A stretch of 64,000 nucleotides of DNA from Pseudomonadota bacterium (GTDB lineage: Bacteria; Pseudomonadota; Alphaproteobacteria; Rhizobiales; Rhizobiaceae). Within the stretch, counting starts at the first letter, position 1, and each line of letters starts with the position of its first letter. The stretch covers positions 1 to 64,000 of the forward strand of contig JAEYDD010000023.1 of assembly GCA_023404095.1 (NCBI GenBank). The letters are read 5' to 3'. The notes under the pieces are model-generated. The model saw only the letters and a list, made by a program, of their open reading frames with translations, was not told the DNA's origin and searched no databases. Positions 24,044 through 32,337 of the stretch are shown in pieces. The position numbers and the translations under genes were made by a program.

Positions 24044-24802
24044 ATGAACGAACGATCCGAAACCATCGCCGTAAGCGAATCGCCAGCGGAGGGCGAGACG
24101 CGCAGATCGGCAGACAGCAGCGAGCGGGCGTACAATACGATCCGCAAGCTTCTGGTCGAATTCAAGCTGAAACCCGAGGAACGCATCAACGAGGTCCAGC
24201 TTTCGCGCAGCCTCGGCGTATCCCGTACGCCGATTCGCGAGGCTCTGAACCGTCTCGCCTCCGAAGGGTTCGTTTCCCTCACGCCGAACAGGGGCTTTTT
24301 CGTGCGCAGTCTCAGCACAGAAGGGCTGCTCGATCTCTACGAACTGCGCACCATCATCGAATGTGCCGCCTTCCGGCTGATGTGCCAGCGCGCCGAGGAC
24401 GATCAGATCGAGCGGCTGCGCGCCTACTGGACCGCCATCGTCGAGGGTTATCAGGACCATCCGCCGGACGTCATCCTTGCGGAGGACGAGGGCTTCCACC
24501 TGCTGATCGCGGAACTCTCGGGAAATCCCGAGCTCGTTCATCAGCTGTCTTCCATCAATGCGCGCATCCGTTTCATTCGGCGCATCCAGATCGAACACCG
24601 CACGCACGACAAGGCGCAGGTCAGCTCTCACTCGGCCATCGTCGAGGCCGCGATGAACCGGGATATCGAACGCGGTGTCGAACTCCTGCGCAATCATATC
24701 GAGATGACGGTCTCCGCGACGCAGCAGGCCCTGAAGGATGCCCTGCTCAAGGTTTTCGCCCCAGGCGACGCACTCTCGAGGACGCGCCGCAAAAGGGCCT
24801 GA
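24044..24802 (+). CDS. GntR-family (FCD) transcriptional regulator, probable master regulator of the locus
   Basis: The 252-residue protein has an N-terminal winged helix (ERAYNTIRKLLVEFKLKPEERINE, then VSRTPIREALNRLASEGFVSL), followed by an FCD ligand domain with LYELRTIIECAAFRLM and the metal-type histidines in EDEGFHLLIAELSGN and SSHSAIVEAAM. A 30-residue polar N-terminal extension precedes the HTH. The ribosome site GGAGG lies just before the ATG. FCD regulators usually repress catabolic operons until an organic acid binds. The dyads at 12060, 16853 and 24840 flank its probable target genes, and it lies between the enzymes and the Liv transporter. Confidence 0.9.
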   Translation: MNERSETIAVSESPAEGETRRSADSSERAYNTIRKLLVEFKLKPEERINEVQLSRSLGVSRTPIREALNRLASEGFVSLTPNRGFFVRSLSTEGLLDLYELRTIIECAAFRLMCQRAEDDQIERLRAYWTAIVEGYQDHPPDVILAEDEGFHLLIAELSGNPELVHQLSSINARIRFIRRIQIEHRTHDKAQVSSHSAIVEAAMNRDIERGVELLRNHIEMTVSATQQALKDALLKVFAPGDALSRTRRKRA

Positions 24803-24839
24803 GCAAGAAGAACTAGCCTGCGCGAAAATTGAACGCAAT

Positions 24840-24851
24840 AGTGTCGACACT
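24840..24851. promoter_or_regulatory. GntR-type operator palindrome, site 3
   Basis: AGTGTCGACACT is a 12-bp palindrome 98 bp upstream of the Liv binding-protein gene. A TTGACG hexamer (24855-24860) follows directly and could be the -35 of this transporter's promoter, so a bound repressor would overlap it. It shares the 10-mer GTGTCGACAC with the sites at 12060 and 16856. Confidence 0.75.
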
Positions 24852-24949
24852 TTCTTGACGGCGACCCAATAGTCTGCTTCGATGACGATAGGCAAGGAAA
24901 CCGCATTGAGGTTCCTGGCTTGAACGGATTGCAAAAAAGGGGAATCGCC

Positions 24950-26059
24950 ATGAAATTTGCCGCCTCGCTCTGCCTCGGCGTATCGCTACTCGCCACGCAG
25001 GCATTCGCAGATGAAGTCACGATCGGGCTGGCTGGCCCGCTGTCCGGCCCGCAGGCCTATTTCGGCTCGACCTGGCACAACGGCTTCAAGCTCTACGTCG
25101 ACAAACTGAATGCCGCAGGCGGCGTCAACGGCACGACCATCGCCATCGACCAGCAGGACGACAAGGCTGATCCGCGCGAAGGCACGCTCGTCGCGCAGAA
25201 GTATTGCGACAACGATGACGTCGTGCTCGGCCTCGTCAACTTCAACTCGGGCGTCGCCCAGTCCACTCTGCCGATCTACGAGGATTGCTCCCTGCCGACC
25301 ATGACCTTCGGCTCCAATCCGGCGCTGACGCAACAGGGCTACAAGTTCATGGTTCGCCCGGTTGCCAACGACCTGGCAGGGGCATTGCTGCCGGCGGAAT
25401 ACGCGCTTGGCGAGCTCGGCGCCAAGAAGGCAATCGTCGTCAACGACAAGCAGGTCTTCGGTCAGGGCATCTCGGAAATCTTCGCCAAGAACTTCACCAC
25501 CGGTGGCGGCGAGTTGCTGGACACGCTTGCCATTGCCCCGACCGACGTCGATTTCACCGCCGTCCTGGCCCAGATCAAGAGCAAGAACCCGGATGTTATC
25601 TACCTTGGCGCCGTGATGCCCCAACTGGCACTTTTCGCCAAGCAGATGCATGAGCAGGGTGTTACGGCTACGTTGCTGGTGCCGGATGGCGGCTATACGC
25701 CGGACTTCATCGGTCAAGCCGGCGAAGCCAACGTCCAGGGCACCATCGTGGCGATCCAGGTTCCGCCGATGGATGCGTCCCCGGACATTGCCGCGTTCGG
25801 CAAGCTCTACAAGGAGAAGTACGGCGAGGAAGCGGGCCCCTACTCGATCTACGGCTACGTCCAGGCACAGATCCTTGAGGAAGTGCTGAAAACCACCAAG
25901 GGCTTCAGCCGCGAAGAGATGAACGACGCCCTCCACGCCGTAAAGGTCAAGACGGCAGTCGGCGAACTCGAGTTCGACGACGTGGGCGAGCTGAAGGTCG
26001 CCCCGTCCTACCTCTACAAGGTAGAGGGCAAGGACTTCATGATGATCGGCTCGAAGTAA
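24950..26059 (+). CDS. Liv-type ABC transporter periplasmic binding protein (system 1)
   Basis: This 369-residue Peripla_BP_6/LivJ-type protein starts MKFAASLCLGVSLLATQAFADE (Sec signal, cleavage after AFA) and continues VTIGLAGPLSGPQAYFGSTWHNGFKLYVD. It has a ribosome site AAAAGGGGA. Such proteins bind amino acids, amides, aromatic acids or other small carboxylates. It is the first gene of a complete Liv set behind the GntR palindrome at 24840, which suggests it captures the compound degraded by the enzymes at 10392-23936. The ligand is not predictable. Confidence 0.9.
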   Translation: MKFAASLCLGVSLLATQAFADEVTIGLAGPLSGPQAYFGSTWHNGFKLYVDKLNAAGGVNGTTIAIDQQDDKADPREGTLVAQKYCDNDDVVLGLVNFNSGVAQSTLPIYEDCSLPTMTFGSNPALTQQGYKFMVRPVANDLAGALLPAEYALGELGAKKAIVVNDKQVFGQGISEIFAKNFTTGGGELLDTLAIAPTDVDFTAVLAQIKSKNPDVIYLGAVMPQLALFAKQMHEQGVTATLLVPDGGYTPDFIGQAGEANVQGTIVAIQVPPMDASPDIAAFGKLYKEKYGEEAGPYSIYGYVQAQILEEVLKTTKGFSREEMNDALHAVKVKTAVGELEFDDVGELKVAPSYLYKVEGKDFMMIGSK

Positions 26060-26108
26060 GTCGGGTCAAGAGTGCAGAGGCCGGAGCAATCCGGCCGGTA
26101 CTGTCGTC

Positions 26109-26153
26109 GTGCGACTGGCACCGCCGCCAAAAAAAATCGCGTGCCGGTCGCAC
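26109..26153 (+). repeat. Stem-loop between binding protein and permease genes (Liv system 1)
   Basis: GTGCGACTGGCAC (26109-26121) pairs with GTGCCGGTCGCAC (26141-26153) over 13 positions with one G-U pair. The 19-base loop includes a run of eight A. It lies in the 157-bp gap after the binding-protein stop. It is probably an RNA structure that shields the upstream message or slows read-through. Confidence 0.65.
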
Positions 26154-26216
26154 ATTCCTATCCTCGTCCCGCGCCGCGACGTGCGTCGGTAGCCGGATAC
26201 CTCGGACAGGACACCC

Positions 26217-27167
26217 ATGCTGGGAACCATTATCCAACAGACGGTCAACGCTCTTACGATCGGCTCGATCTATGCCTTGATCGCCCTCGGCTACACCATG
26301 GTCTATGGTGTGCTGCGCATGATCAACTTTGCCCACGGCGAAATGTTCATGCTTGGCGCCTACGCCGCCTTTCTCGCGCTGACCCTTGTGGTCGGTGATA
26401 TCGGCGCCGTCGGCGCCATTGCCCTGACGCTGGTCTTCTTCGGCGCCATCGTTGCCGTCGGTTTTGTCGGGGTCGGCATCGAGAGGCTGGCATACAGGCC
26501 TCTGCGCAACTCGACGCGACTTGCGCCGATGCTGTCTTCGCTCGGCGTTTCGCTTTCGCTCGTCACCGGCGTGCAGATCCTCGCCGGACCGCAGCCGGTA
26601 GGCTTTCCGAGCTTCTTCCCGACGACCCGGTTCGACGTTTTCGGCGGTACCGTGACACTGGTGCAGATCGGTATCCTGATCGCCGCGTTCATCCTGATGT
26701 TCGGCCTTTACACGCTCGTCAATCGCAGCCGTATGGGCATCATCGTGCGCGCCGTTTCGGAGAGCCGGCCAACCGCCCAGCTGCTCGGCATCAACGTCAA
26801 CATGGCGATCTCGATGGTCTTCTTCTCCGGTCCCCTTCTGGGTGCGGCCGGCGGCATCCTGTATGCGAGCTACTACGGCATCATGTCGCCGACCATGGGC
26901 GCCGTGATCGGCCTGAAGGCGTTCACAGCGGCAATCCTCGGCGGCATCGGCTCGATCCCCGGCGCCATGCTCGGTGCCTACATCCTCGCTTTCGTCGAGG
27001 TAGGCGGCACGGCACTTCTGCCGGTTATCTCCGGCGGTGTCCTGGGCACCGAATATCGCGACGTGCTCTCCTTCGCCATTCTCATCCTCGTTCTGCTCGT
27101 CCGCCCTGCCGGTATCCTCGGCGAACCGGTTTCGGAGGAGAGCATGGTCTACAAGAGGGAATTCTGA
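26217..27167 (+). CDS. Liv-type ABC transporter permease, LivH family (system 1)
   Basis: The 316-residue inner-membrane permease has the LivH pattern: TVNALTIGSIYALIALGYTM, YGVLRMINFAHGEMFMLGAY and later AVIGLKAFTAAILGGIGSIPGAMLGAY, with about eight hydrophobic segments. It forms the channel with the LivM-type partner, whose gene overlaps its stop at TGATG. It is 157 bp after the binding protein, with a stem-loop between. Confidence 0.92.
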   Translation: MLGTIIQQTVNALTIGSIYALIALGYTMVYGVLRMINFAHGEMFMLGAYAAFLALTLVVGDIGAVGAIALTLVFFGAIVAVGFVGVGIERLAYRPLRNSTRLAPMLSSLGVSLSLVTGVQILAGPQPVGFPSFFPTTRFDVFGGTVTLVQIGILIAAFILMFGLYTLVNRSRMGIIVRAVSESRPTAQLLGINVNMAISMVFFSGPLLGAAGGILYASYYGIMSPTMGAVIGLKAFTAAILGGIGSIPGAMLGAYILAFVEVGGTALLPVISGGVLGTEYRDVLSFAILILVLLVRPAGILGEPVSEESMVYKREF

Positions 27168-28162
27168 TGTCCGCCGTCGACACTCCCGCAACAGCCGCGC
27201 CGCGGACGCGCAGGATCATCCCGCTCCTCGTGTTTGCGCTTGCGGTTGCCCTCCTCGTCGCCACGCCGTTCCTGCCCAACTATCACATCCGGGTCATCAA
27301 CGGTCTGCTGATCTACATCCTGCTCGGCATCGGCCTCAATATCGTCATCGGCTATGCCGGTCTTCTCGATCTCGGCTTCGTGGCCTTCTACGCAGTGGGC
27401 GCCTATACCTACGCGCTGCTCGCAAGCCCGCAGTTCGACCTCCACCTTCCCTTCCTGCTGATCCTCCTGATTGCAGCCTTCCTCGGCATGCTGACCGGCA
27501 TATTGCTCGGCATTCCCGTCTTGAAGCTCAGGGGGGACTACCTGGCGATCGTGACCCTCGGCTTCGGCGAGATCATCCGCATCGTGATGAACAACGTCGA
27601 CTGGCTGACCGGCGGGCCGCAGGGAATCGCCCGCCTCGACAAGGCATCGGTGTTCGGAATAGAGTTCGCTCGTCCGGTCGAGATCTATTTTCTGCTGCTG
27701 GTGATCGTCTTCACCGTCGCCGTTCTGGTCTGGCGGATGGAGCGGTCGATCCTCGGCAAGGCATGGGCCGCAATCCGTGAAGACCAGGACGCCGCACGCG
27801 GCATCGGCATCAACACGACCAACGCCAAACTGGCCGCATTTGCGACCTCCGCCAGCATCGGCTCCATCGCGGGTGTCATCTTTGCCGCCTCGCAGCGCTT
27901 CGTCAGCCCGGAAAGCTTCACGCTGCAGGAGTCGGTTCTGATCGTTCTGATGATCGTCGTCGGCGGTATCGGCAACATCCTCGGCATCGTGGCCGGCGCC
28001 ACGATCCTGATCCTGCTGCCGGAGGTGCTGCGCGAATTCGCCGAATGGCGCATTCTTTTCCTCGGCCTGCTCATGATCGTTCTCATCATCATTCGTCCGG
28101 CCGGCATCGTGCCGCGAAGCTTCGGACCGGATAAACTCTTTCGGGGGCTGTTCGGAAAATGA
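27167..28162 (+). CDS. Liv-type ABC transporter permease, LivM family (system 1)
   Basis: The 331-residue permease has LLIYILLGIGLNIVIGYAGLLDLGFVAFYAVGAYTYALL, the LivM hallmark, and LRGDYLAIVTLGFGEIIRI and AIREDQDAARGIGINTTNAKLAAF, the cytoplasmic coupling region. About nine hydrophobic segments are evident. The start overlaps the LivH stop and its own stop overlaps the ATPase start, so all three are translationally coupled. Confidence 0.92.
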   Translation: MSAVDTPATAAPRTRRIIPLLVFALAVALLVATPFLPNYHIRVINGLLIYILLGIGLNIVIGYAGLLDLGFVAFYAVGAYTYALLASPQFDLHLPFLLILLIAAFLGMLTGILLGIPVLKLRGDYLAIVTLGFGEIIRIVMNNVDWLTGGPQGIARLDKASVFGIEFARPVEIYFLLLVIVFTVAVLVWRMERSILGKAWAAIREDQDAARGIGINTTNAKLAAFATSASIGSIAGVIFAASQRFVSPESFTLQESVLIVLMIVVGGIGNILGIVAGATILILLPEVLREFAEWRILFLGLLMIVLIIIRPAGIVPRSFGPDKLFRGLFGK

Positions 28163-28989
28163 CGCTCATCTTCCAGAATATCCGCAAGCAGTATGGCAGC
28201 AACGTCGCGATCGACGACGTCTCGACAGAGTTCGTGCCCGGTCTGATCCACGGCATCATCGGGCCGAACGGTGCGGGCAAGTCGACCCTGATCAACATGA
28301 CCGCGGGATCGTATACCGTATCGTCAGGGGCGATCGTTCTCGACGGCAGGCAGATGCAGCGCCTGAAGAAGTACGAGATTGCCAATGCGGGCATCGCCCG
28401 CACCTACCAGAACATCCGCCTGTTCGACCAGATGACGGCGCTGGAGAACCTCGAGGTCTGCTACTATCCAACGGAAGTCGGTGCGACGTGGCGGGAAGTG
28501 CTGTGGCCGCCCTTCGGCCGGAGCCAGCGCGAGCGCAGACGCGAAGCCTGCATGGAGATACTGCGGTTCTTCAATTTGCAGGGCTACGCGACAGCCGAGG
28601 CCGGCAGCCTGCCCTACGGCCGCCAGCGCATGCTCGAGATTGCGCGTGCGCTGGTCATGAATCCGCGGGTGTTGTTGCTGGACGAACCGGCGGCCGGCCT
28701 CAATCACCACGAGACCGCGGAACTGACGGCCAAGCTGGCCGAGCTGCGCTCGCCCGATCGAATCATGATCATCGTCGAGCACGACATGGATCTCGTTATG
28801 ACGCTCTGCGATCGCATCGTGGTCATGCATCACGGCAAACTTCTCTTCCAGGGCACGCCCGCCGAGGTGCAGGCGAACCCTGACGTCCAACTTGCCTATC
28901 TGGGGACAGCCAATGACATCGACGAAATCCGCGCCGCTGCTCAAGATCGCCGGGCTAAGCTCGGGATACGGGCGCGTCAGCGTTCTTGA
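28159..28989 (+). CDS. Liv-type ABC transporter ATPase, LivG family (system 1)
   Basis: This 276-residue ATPase has Walker A GPNGAGKST, the LivG switch region IARTYQNIRLFDQMTALENL, a signature loop reading LPYGRQRMLEIARAL (the usual LSGG motif is diverged, as normal for LivG) and Walker B VLLLDEPAAGLN. It ends with an extension after AYLGTAN that overlaps the following ATPase gene by 77 bp; most LivG proteins stop at about that point. Confidence 0.92.
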   Translation: MTLIFQNIRKQYGSNVAIDDVSTEFVPGLIHGIIGPNGAGKSTLINMTAGSYTVSSGAIVLDGRQMQRLKKYEIANAGIARTYQNIRLFDQMTALENLEVCYYPTEVGATWREVLWPPFGRSQRERRREACMEILRFFNLQGYATAEAGSLPYGRQRMLEIARALVMNPRVLLLDEPAAGLNHHETAELTAKLAELRSPDRIMIIVEHDMDLVMTLCDRIVVMHHGKLLFQGTPAEVQANPDVQLAYLGTANDIDEIRAAAQDRRAKLGIRARQRS

Positions 28990-29662
28990 AGGTATCGACC
29001 TCGAGGTCGACAACCAGGAAATCGTCGTCATCCTCGGTCCGAACGGCGCGGGAAAGACGACACTCCTGAACTCGATCTCCGGCGTCGCTCGGGCGACGAC
29101 GGGAACCATCGTCTTCGACGGCAAGGATATCACCGGCGCAAGGCCCGAGCAGGTCGTGCGCATGGGGCTGGTGCATTGCCCGGAGGGTCGCCAGATCTTC
29201 CAGCGCCTGACGGTCGAGGAAAACCTCGTCGCGGCGCACATCGGCCGGGCCGGCAAGAGCTTCGAAGCGCTCCGCTCTGAAGTGTTCGACCTGTTCCCGG
29301 TGCTCAAGGAGCGGCGCAACGGTATGGCGAGCCGCATGTCCGGCGGGCAGCAGCAGATGCTGGCGATCGGCCGAGCGCTCATGGCCGAGCCGAAACTGCT
29401 GATGCTCGACGAGCCGTCACTCGGCCTCGCCCCAAAGATCATCCACCAGATCTTCCGCATCATTCTGGATCTCTCCCAGACCGGAATCTCAATCCTGCTC
29501 GTCGAGCAGAACGTCCAGCTGGCGCTGGAATGCGGCGACTACGCCTACCTGCTGAACACAGGGCGGGTCAGGGTTCACGGACCCTCACAGGAAATCGCCG
29601 AGCATTCCGCCCTCAGCGACCACTACCTCGGTAGCGCGACCGAGGAAGTCATTCATGTTTGA
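28913..29662 (+). CDS. Liv-type ABC transporter ATPase, LivF family (system 1)
   Basis: This 249-residue ATPase starts at the ATG at 28913, inside the end of livG, with TGGGGA upstream. It has Walker A GPNGAGKTT, LivF-type VHCPEGRQIFQRLTVEENL, signature MSGGQQQMLAIGRAL and Walker B LLMLDEPSLGLAP. It pairs with LivG as the heterodimeric motor. Its stop overlaps the following oxidase gene by 8 bp, linking the transporter to that enzyme. Confidence 0.92.
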   Translation: MTSTKSAPLLKIAGLSSGYGRVSVLEGIDLEVDNQEIVVILGPNGAGKTTLLNSISGVARATTGTIVFDGKDITGARPEQVVRMGLVHCPEGRQIFQRLTVEENLVAAHIGRAGKSFEALRSEVFDLFPVLKERRNGMASRMSGGQQQMLAIGRALMAEPKLLMLDEPSLGLAPKIIHQIFRIILDLSQTGISILLVEQNVQLALECGDYAYLLNTGRVRVHGPSQEIAEHSALSDHYLGSATEEVIHV

Positions 29663-30941
29663 GGTGGACTGGAAGACGCCACACCTGTGGCGCAAGACGG
29701 CGAAAGTTCGTCCTGCGTCGCCGGAACTCCAGGGCGACCATCGTACCGATGTGCTTGTCGTGGGCGGCGGCTTCACCGGACTTGCGGCAGCACTCGGGGC
29801 GCACGACAGCGGCGTCGACGTGGTATTGCTCGAAGGCAACGAGATCGGCTCGGCGGCATCGGGACGCAACAACGGTCTCGTCATCTCGCATCATTCCAAG
29901 GCGTCCCCTTCCGAATTCGAGGCTGCATTCGGCCGCGAGATCGGCGAACGGTTCAACCGAATGGTGGCGGATTCAGCCGGCGTTGCCTTCGGCTTGATGC
30001 AGCGCTTCGGCATCGATGCCCACCAAGTGCAGGAAGGCTGGATCCAGCCCGCCCACACCGAAACGACGCTTGCCCGCGCCCGAAAGTTTCATGACGAGTG
30101 GAAGGCCTTCGGTGCCAACGTGTCCTGGCTCGACCGGGAAGAGATTTCGGCGCGCATCGGCAGCCCCTATCTCGGCGGCTGGATCGTTCACAACTCCGGC
30201 CACATCAATCCTTTCGCGATGACGATCGGGCTTGCCGACGCACTGACACGCGAAGGCGTTTCGATCTTCGAAAACTCCAGGGCGACCGGGATCGAGAAAG
30301 TTACGGCAGGCTGGCGCGTGCACACGGCCAGGGGCAGCGTCACGGCACGGGAAGTCGTGCTTGCCACCAATGCGCTGACCGGCGACATATGGCCGGGACT
30401 GAAACGGACCCTGGTACCGTTCAAGGTGTTTCAGGCTGCGACCGATCCCCTCACCGAGGACGTGCGGGGAGGTATCCTCGTCGGCAATCCGGCTGTCTCC
30501 GACATGCGCAACGATTTGCGCTATTTCCACTATGACTGCGACAACCGGCTTGTGAGCGGCGGCACCCATACGTTCTGGCACAACGAGGCCGAGCGCGGAC
30601 TTGCCAAGGTGTCGCGCATGCTCGGCAAGGCTTTTGCCGCCTTTGGCGGCGAGCCTCGGATGAGCGAGTACTGGCACGGCACGTTCGCCGTTGTGCCAGA
30701 TCGCCAGCCGCGCCTCTACCGGCTTGCGCCGGGCCTGGTCTTCGGCGGCGTCTACTCCGGGCGGGGGGTGGCACTGTCCATGTCCCTGGGGCGGGAGTTG
30801 GGACGGTGGGCTGCGGGACGAAGGACGGATGCCCAGATGTCCCTCCCCGTGACTGCGATGAAACCGGTGCCCTTCCATCCGATCGCGACACAGGTGGCAA
30901 ACCGGATGCACGCCTGGAACCGCTTTCAGGACCGGGAATAG
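29655..30941 (+). CDS. FAD-dependent amine/amino-acid oxidase (DadA/PuuB-like)
   Basis: The 428-residue flavoprotein has the DAO-family motif TDVLVVGGGFTGLAAALGA, LLEGNEIGSAASGRNNG, and late GLVFGGVYSGRGVALSMSLG closing the FAD site. The SGRNNG pattern resembles gamma-glutamylputrescine oxidase (PuuB) and other glycine-oxidase-like enzymes that oxidise a C-N bond to give an aldehyde or keto acid. The start overlaps livF of system 1, so it is co-transcribed with that transporter. A converging glutamine-synthetase-like gene lies beyond the terminator at 30984. The substrate is unknown. Confidence 0.85.
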   Translation: MFEVDWKTPHLWRKTAKVRPASPELQGDHRTDVLVVGGGFTGLAAALGAHDSGVDVVLLEGNEIGSAASGRNNGLVISHHSKASPSEFEAAFGREIGERFNRMVADSAGVAFGLMQRFGIDAHQVQEGWIQPAHTETTLARARKFHDEWKAFGANVSWLDREEISARIGSPYLGGWIVHNSGHINPFAMTIGLADALTREGVSIFENSRATGIEKVTAGWRVHTARGSVTAREVVLATNALTGDIWPGLKRTLVPFKVFQAATDPLTEDVRGGILVGNPAVSDMRNDLRYFHYDCDNRLVSGGTHTFWHNEAERGLAKVSRMLGKAFAAFGGEPRMSEYWHGTFAVVPDRQPRLYRLAPGLVFGGVYSGRGVALSMSLGRELGRWAAGRRTDAQMSLPVTAMKPVPFHPIATQVANRMHAWNRFQDRE

Positions 30942-30983
30942 GCGTGGGGAGGCGCCCATATGTCCAGGGATATCTGCAGCATT

Positions 30984-31013
30984 GACAGCCGCCCGCTCGG
31001 GCGGCCGTCTTTA
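30984..31013. terminator. Bidirectional rho-independent terminator
   Basis: The stem GCCGCCCG-CT-CGGGCGGC, extended by GAC...GTC beyond one mismatch, is followed by TCTTTATC. It lies between the 3' ends of the oxidase (plus) and the glutamine-synthetase-like gene (minus), where a terminator serving both strands is expected. The T-run is short. Confidence 0.75.
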
Positions 31014-31023
31014 TCTCCCGCGG

Positions 31024-32337
31024 TCAGTACGCCGCTTCGTAAGCTGCACATATCTCCGCCTGCGTCTTTTCTGCAAGGTAGGCGATCTCGCCTTGCTTGT
31101 GCTTGACGTAGACTTCGGCAAAGCCCTCCGGGAACCAGCCGCAGACGGTCGCATTGTTCTCGAAGCTGGCAAGCGCGGCCTCTAGTGACTGCGGCAGCCG
31201 GACGTAGCCACGGGCGGCGAGTTCTTCCGGCCCGAGCAACGAAAGGTCTTCCTGAGTGGCTTCCGGCACTTCAAGCCCTTCCTCGATGCCCTGCACGCCG
31301 GCATGCACGATCGCGGCAAGCGCAAGGTGCGGATTGGCGGCGGCATCGGCCGCGCGGAACTCGAAGTTGAACTGCGCTGCCTTGGCGATATCGCTCATGT
31401 CCGAGACCGGGCAAATTCGCACCGAAGCCTCGCGGTCGCGGAACCCGAGATTGTTGAAGGCGGCACTCCATCGATGCGGCGTCAGCCGGAGATAGGAGAC
31501 GACGCTGGGCGCCGTGATGGCGATGATCGAATCCAGGTACTTCAGGACGCCGGCGACGAATTTCCCCGCCAGGTCGGACAGGTCATGCTTGCCCTTGGGA
31601 TCGTAGGTCGCCGGATTGCCGGAGGCGTCCAGCATGCTCAGATGCACATGGACGCCGTTGCCGACGCCCGCGGGATCGCGGATCGGCGTGAAGGTCGGAT
31701 CGTAGCCCAGTTCCCGGGCGACGAGGCCGACCAGTTCGCGTGTTATCAGCGAATGGTCGGCGATCGTGACGCCCTTCTGCGGGCCCATGGTAACTTCGAA
31801 CTGACCGCTGCCGAATTCCTTCAGGATCGTGTCCGGCGTGACACCGGCGTCGCGCATGGCGGCGACGATGGCTTCGCAGAAGTGGCGCTCCTGCTGGAAA
31901 CCGCCCAGCGTGAAGGCTCCCCCGACTTCGGACGTGAGGTGCTTCAACTGGAATTCGTGCTCGAAGGCACCGAGCAGGGTGACGCCGCCAACGCGCTCGA
32001 GCCTTTCAAGAGCGGATTCGAGGATGGAGCGGGTGCAGAACTCCCAGGGGCGCCCGTCGGTGTAGCGGATGTTTCCAAGAACGAAATTCTCATTCGGCGC
32101 GTCGTCTTCGCTCTCGATGCTCACGCGCGTGGCGGCATCCGGGATGAGCACAAGATCACCGAGCGAGCCGAAGGGGCTGTCGGCGATGGTATCGAAGCAG
32201 GTGATCTGCACATTGGTAGGCGTCCAGCCGACACCCCGCTTCAGGCGCTTCTCCATTTGGTCCAGCGGAAAGGCCTTGCCGCGGACCTTGCCCGAAAGGT
32301 CGCCGCAGCACGCGACCATCATTTCCTCACGTTTCAT
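31024..32337 (-). CDS. Glutamine synthetase-like ligase (GlnT / PuuA-type)
   Basis: This 437-residue protein has the glutamine synthetase catalytic fold: EHEFQLKHL (the Glu metal ligands), EFGSGQFEVTMG, GNGVHVHLS and RLTPHRW, and FEFRAADAAANPHLALAAIVHAG near the end. The length and lack of the adenylylation-site region of GlnA fit the GlnT/PuuA group, which attach gamma-glutamate to amines or make glutamine outside core nitrogen control. The gene overlaps the end of the RpiR regulator gene by 11 bp. With an oxidase and an amidohydrolase close by, a gamma-glutamylated amine pathway is plausible but unproven. Confidence 0.82.
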   Translation of the reverse strand: MKREEMMVACCGDLSGKVRGKAFPLDQMEKRLKRGVGWTPTNVQITCFDTIADSPFGSLGDLVLIPDAATRVSIESEDDAPNENFVLGNIRYTDGRPWEFCTRSILESALERLERVGGVTLLGAFEHEFQLKHLTSEVGGAFTLGGFQQERHFCEAIVAAMRDAGVTPDTILKEFGSGQFEVTMGPQKGVTIADHSLITRELVGLVARELGYDPTFTPIRDPAGVGNGVHVHLSMLDASGNPATYDPKGKHDLSDLAGKFVAGVLKYLDSIIAITAPSVVSYLRLTPHRWSAAFNNLGFRDREASVRICPVSDMSDIAKAAQFNFEFRAADAAANPHLALAAIVHAGVQGIEEGLEVPEATQEDLSLLGPEELAARGYVRLPQSLEAALASFENNATVCGWFPEGFAEVYVKHKQGEIAYLAEKTQAEICAAYEAAY

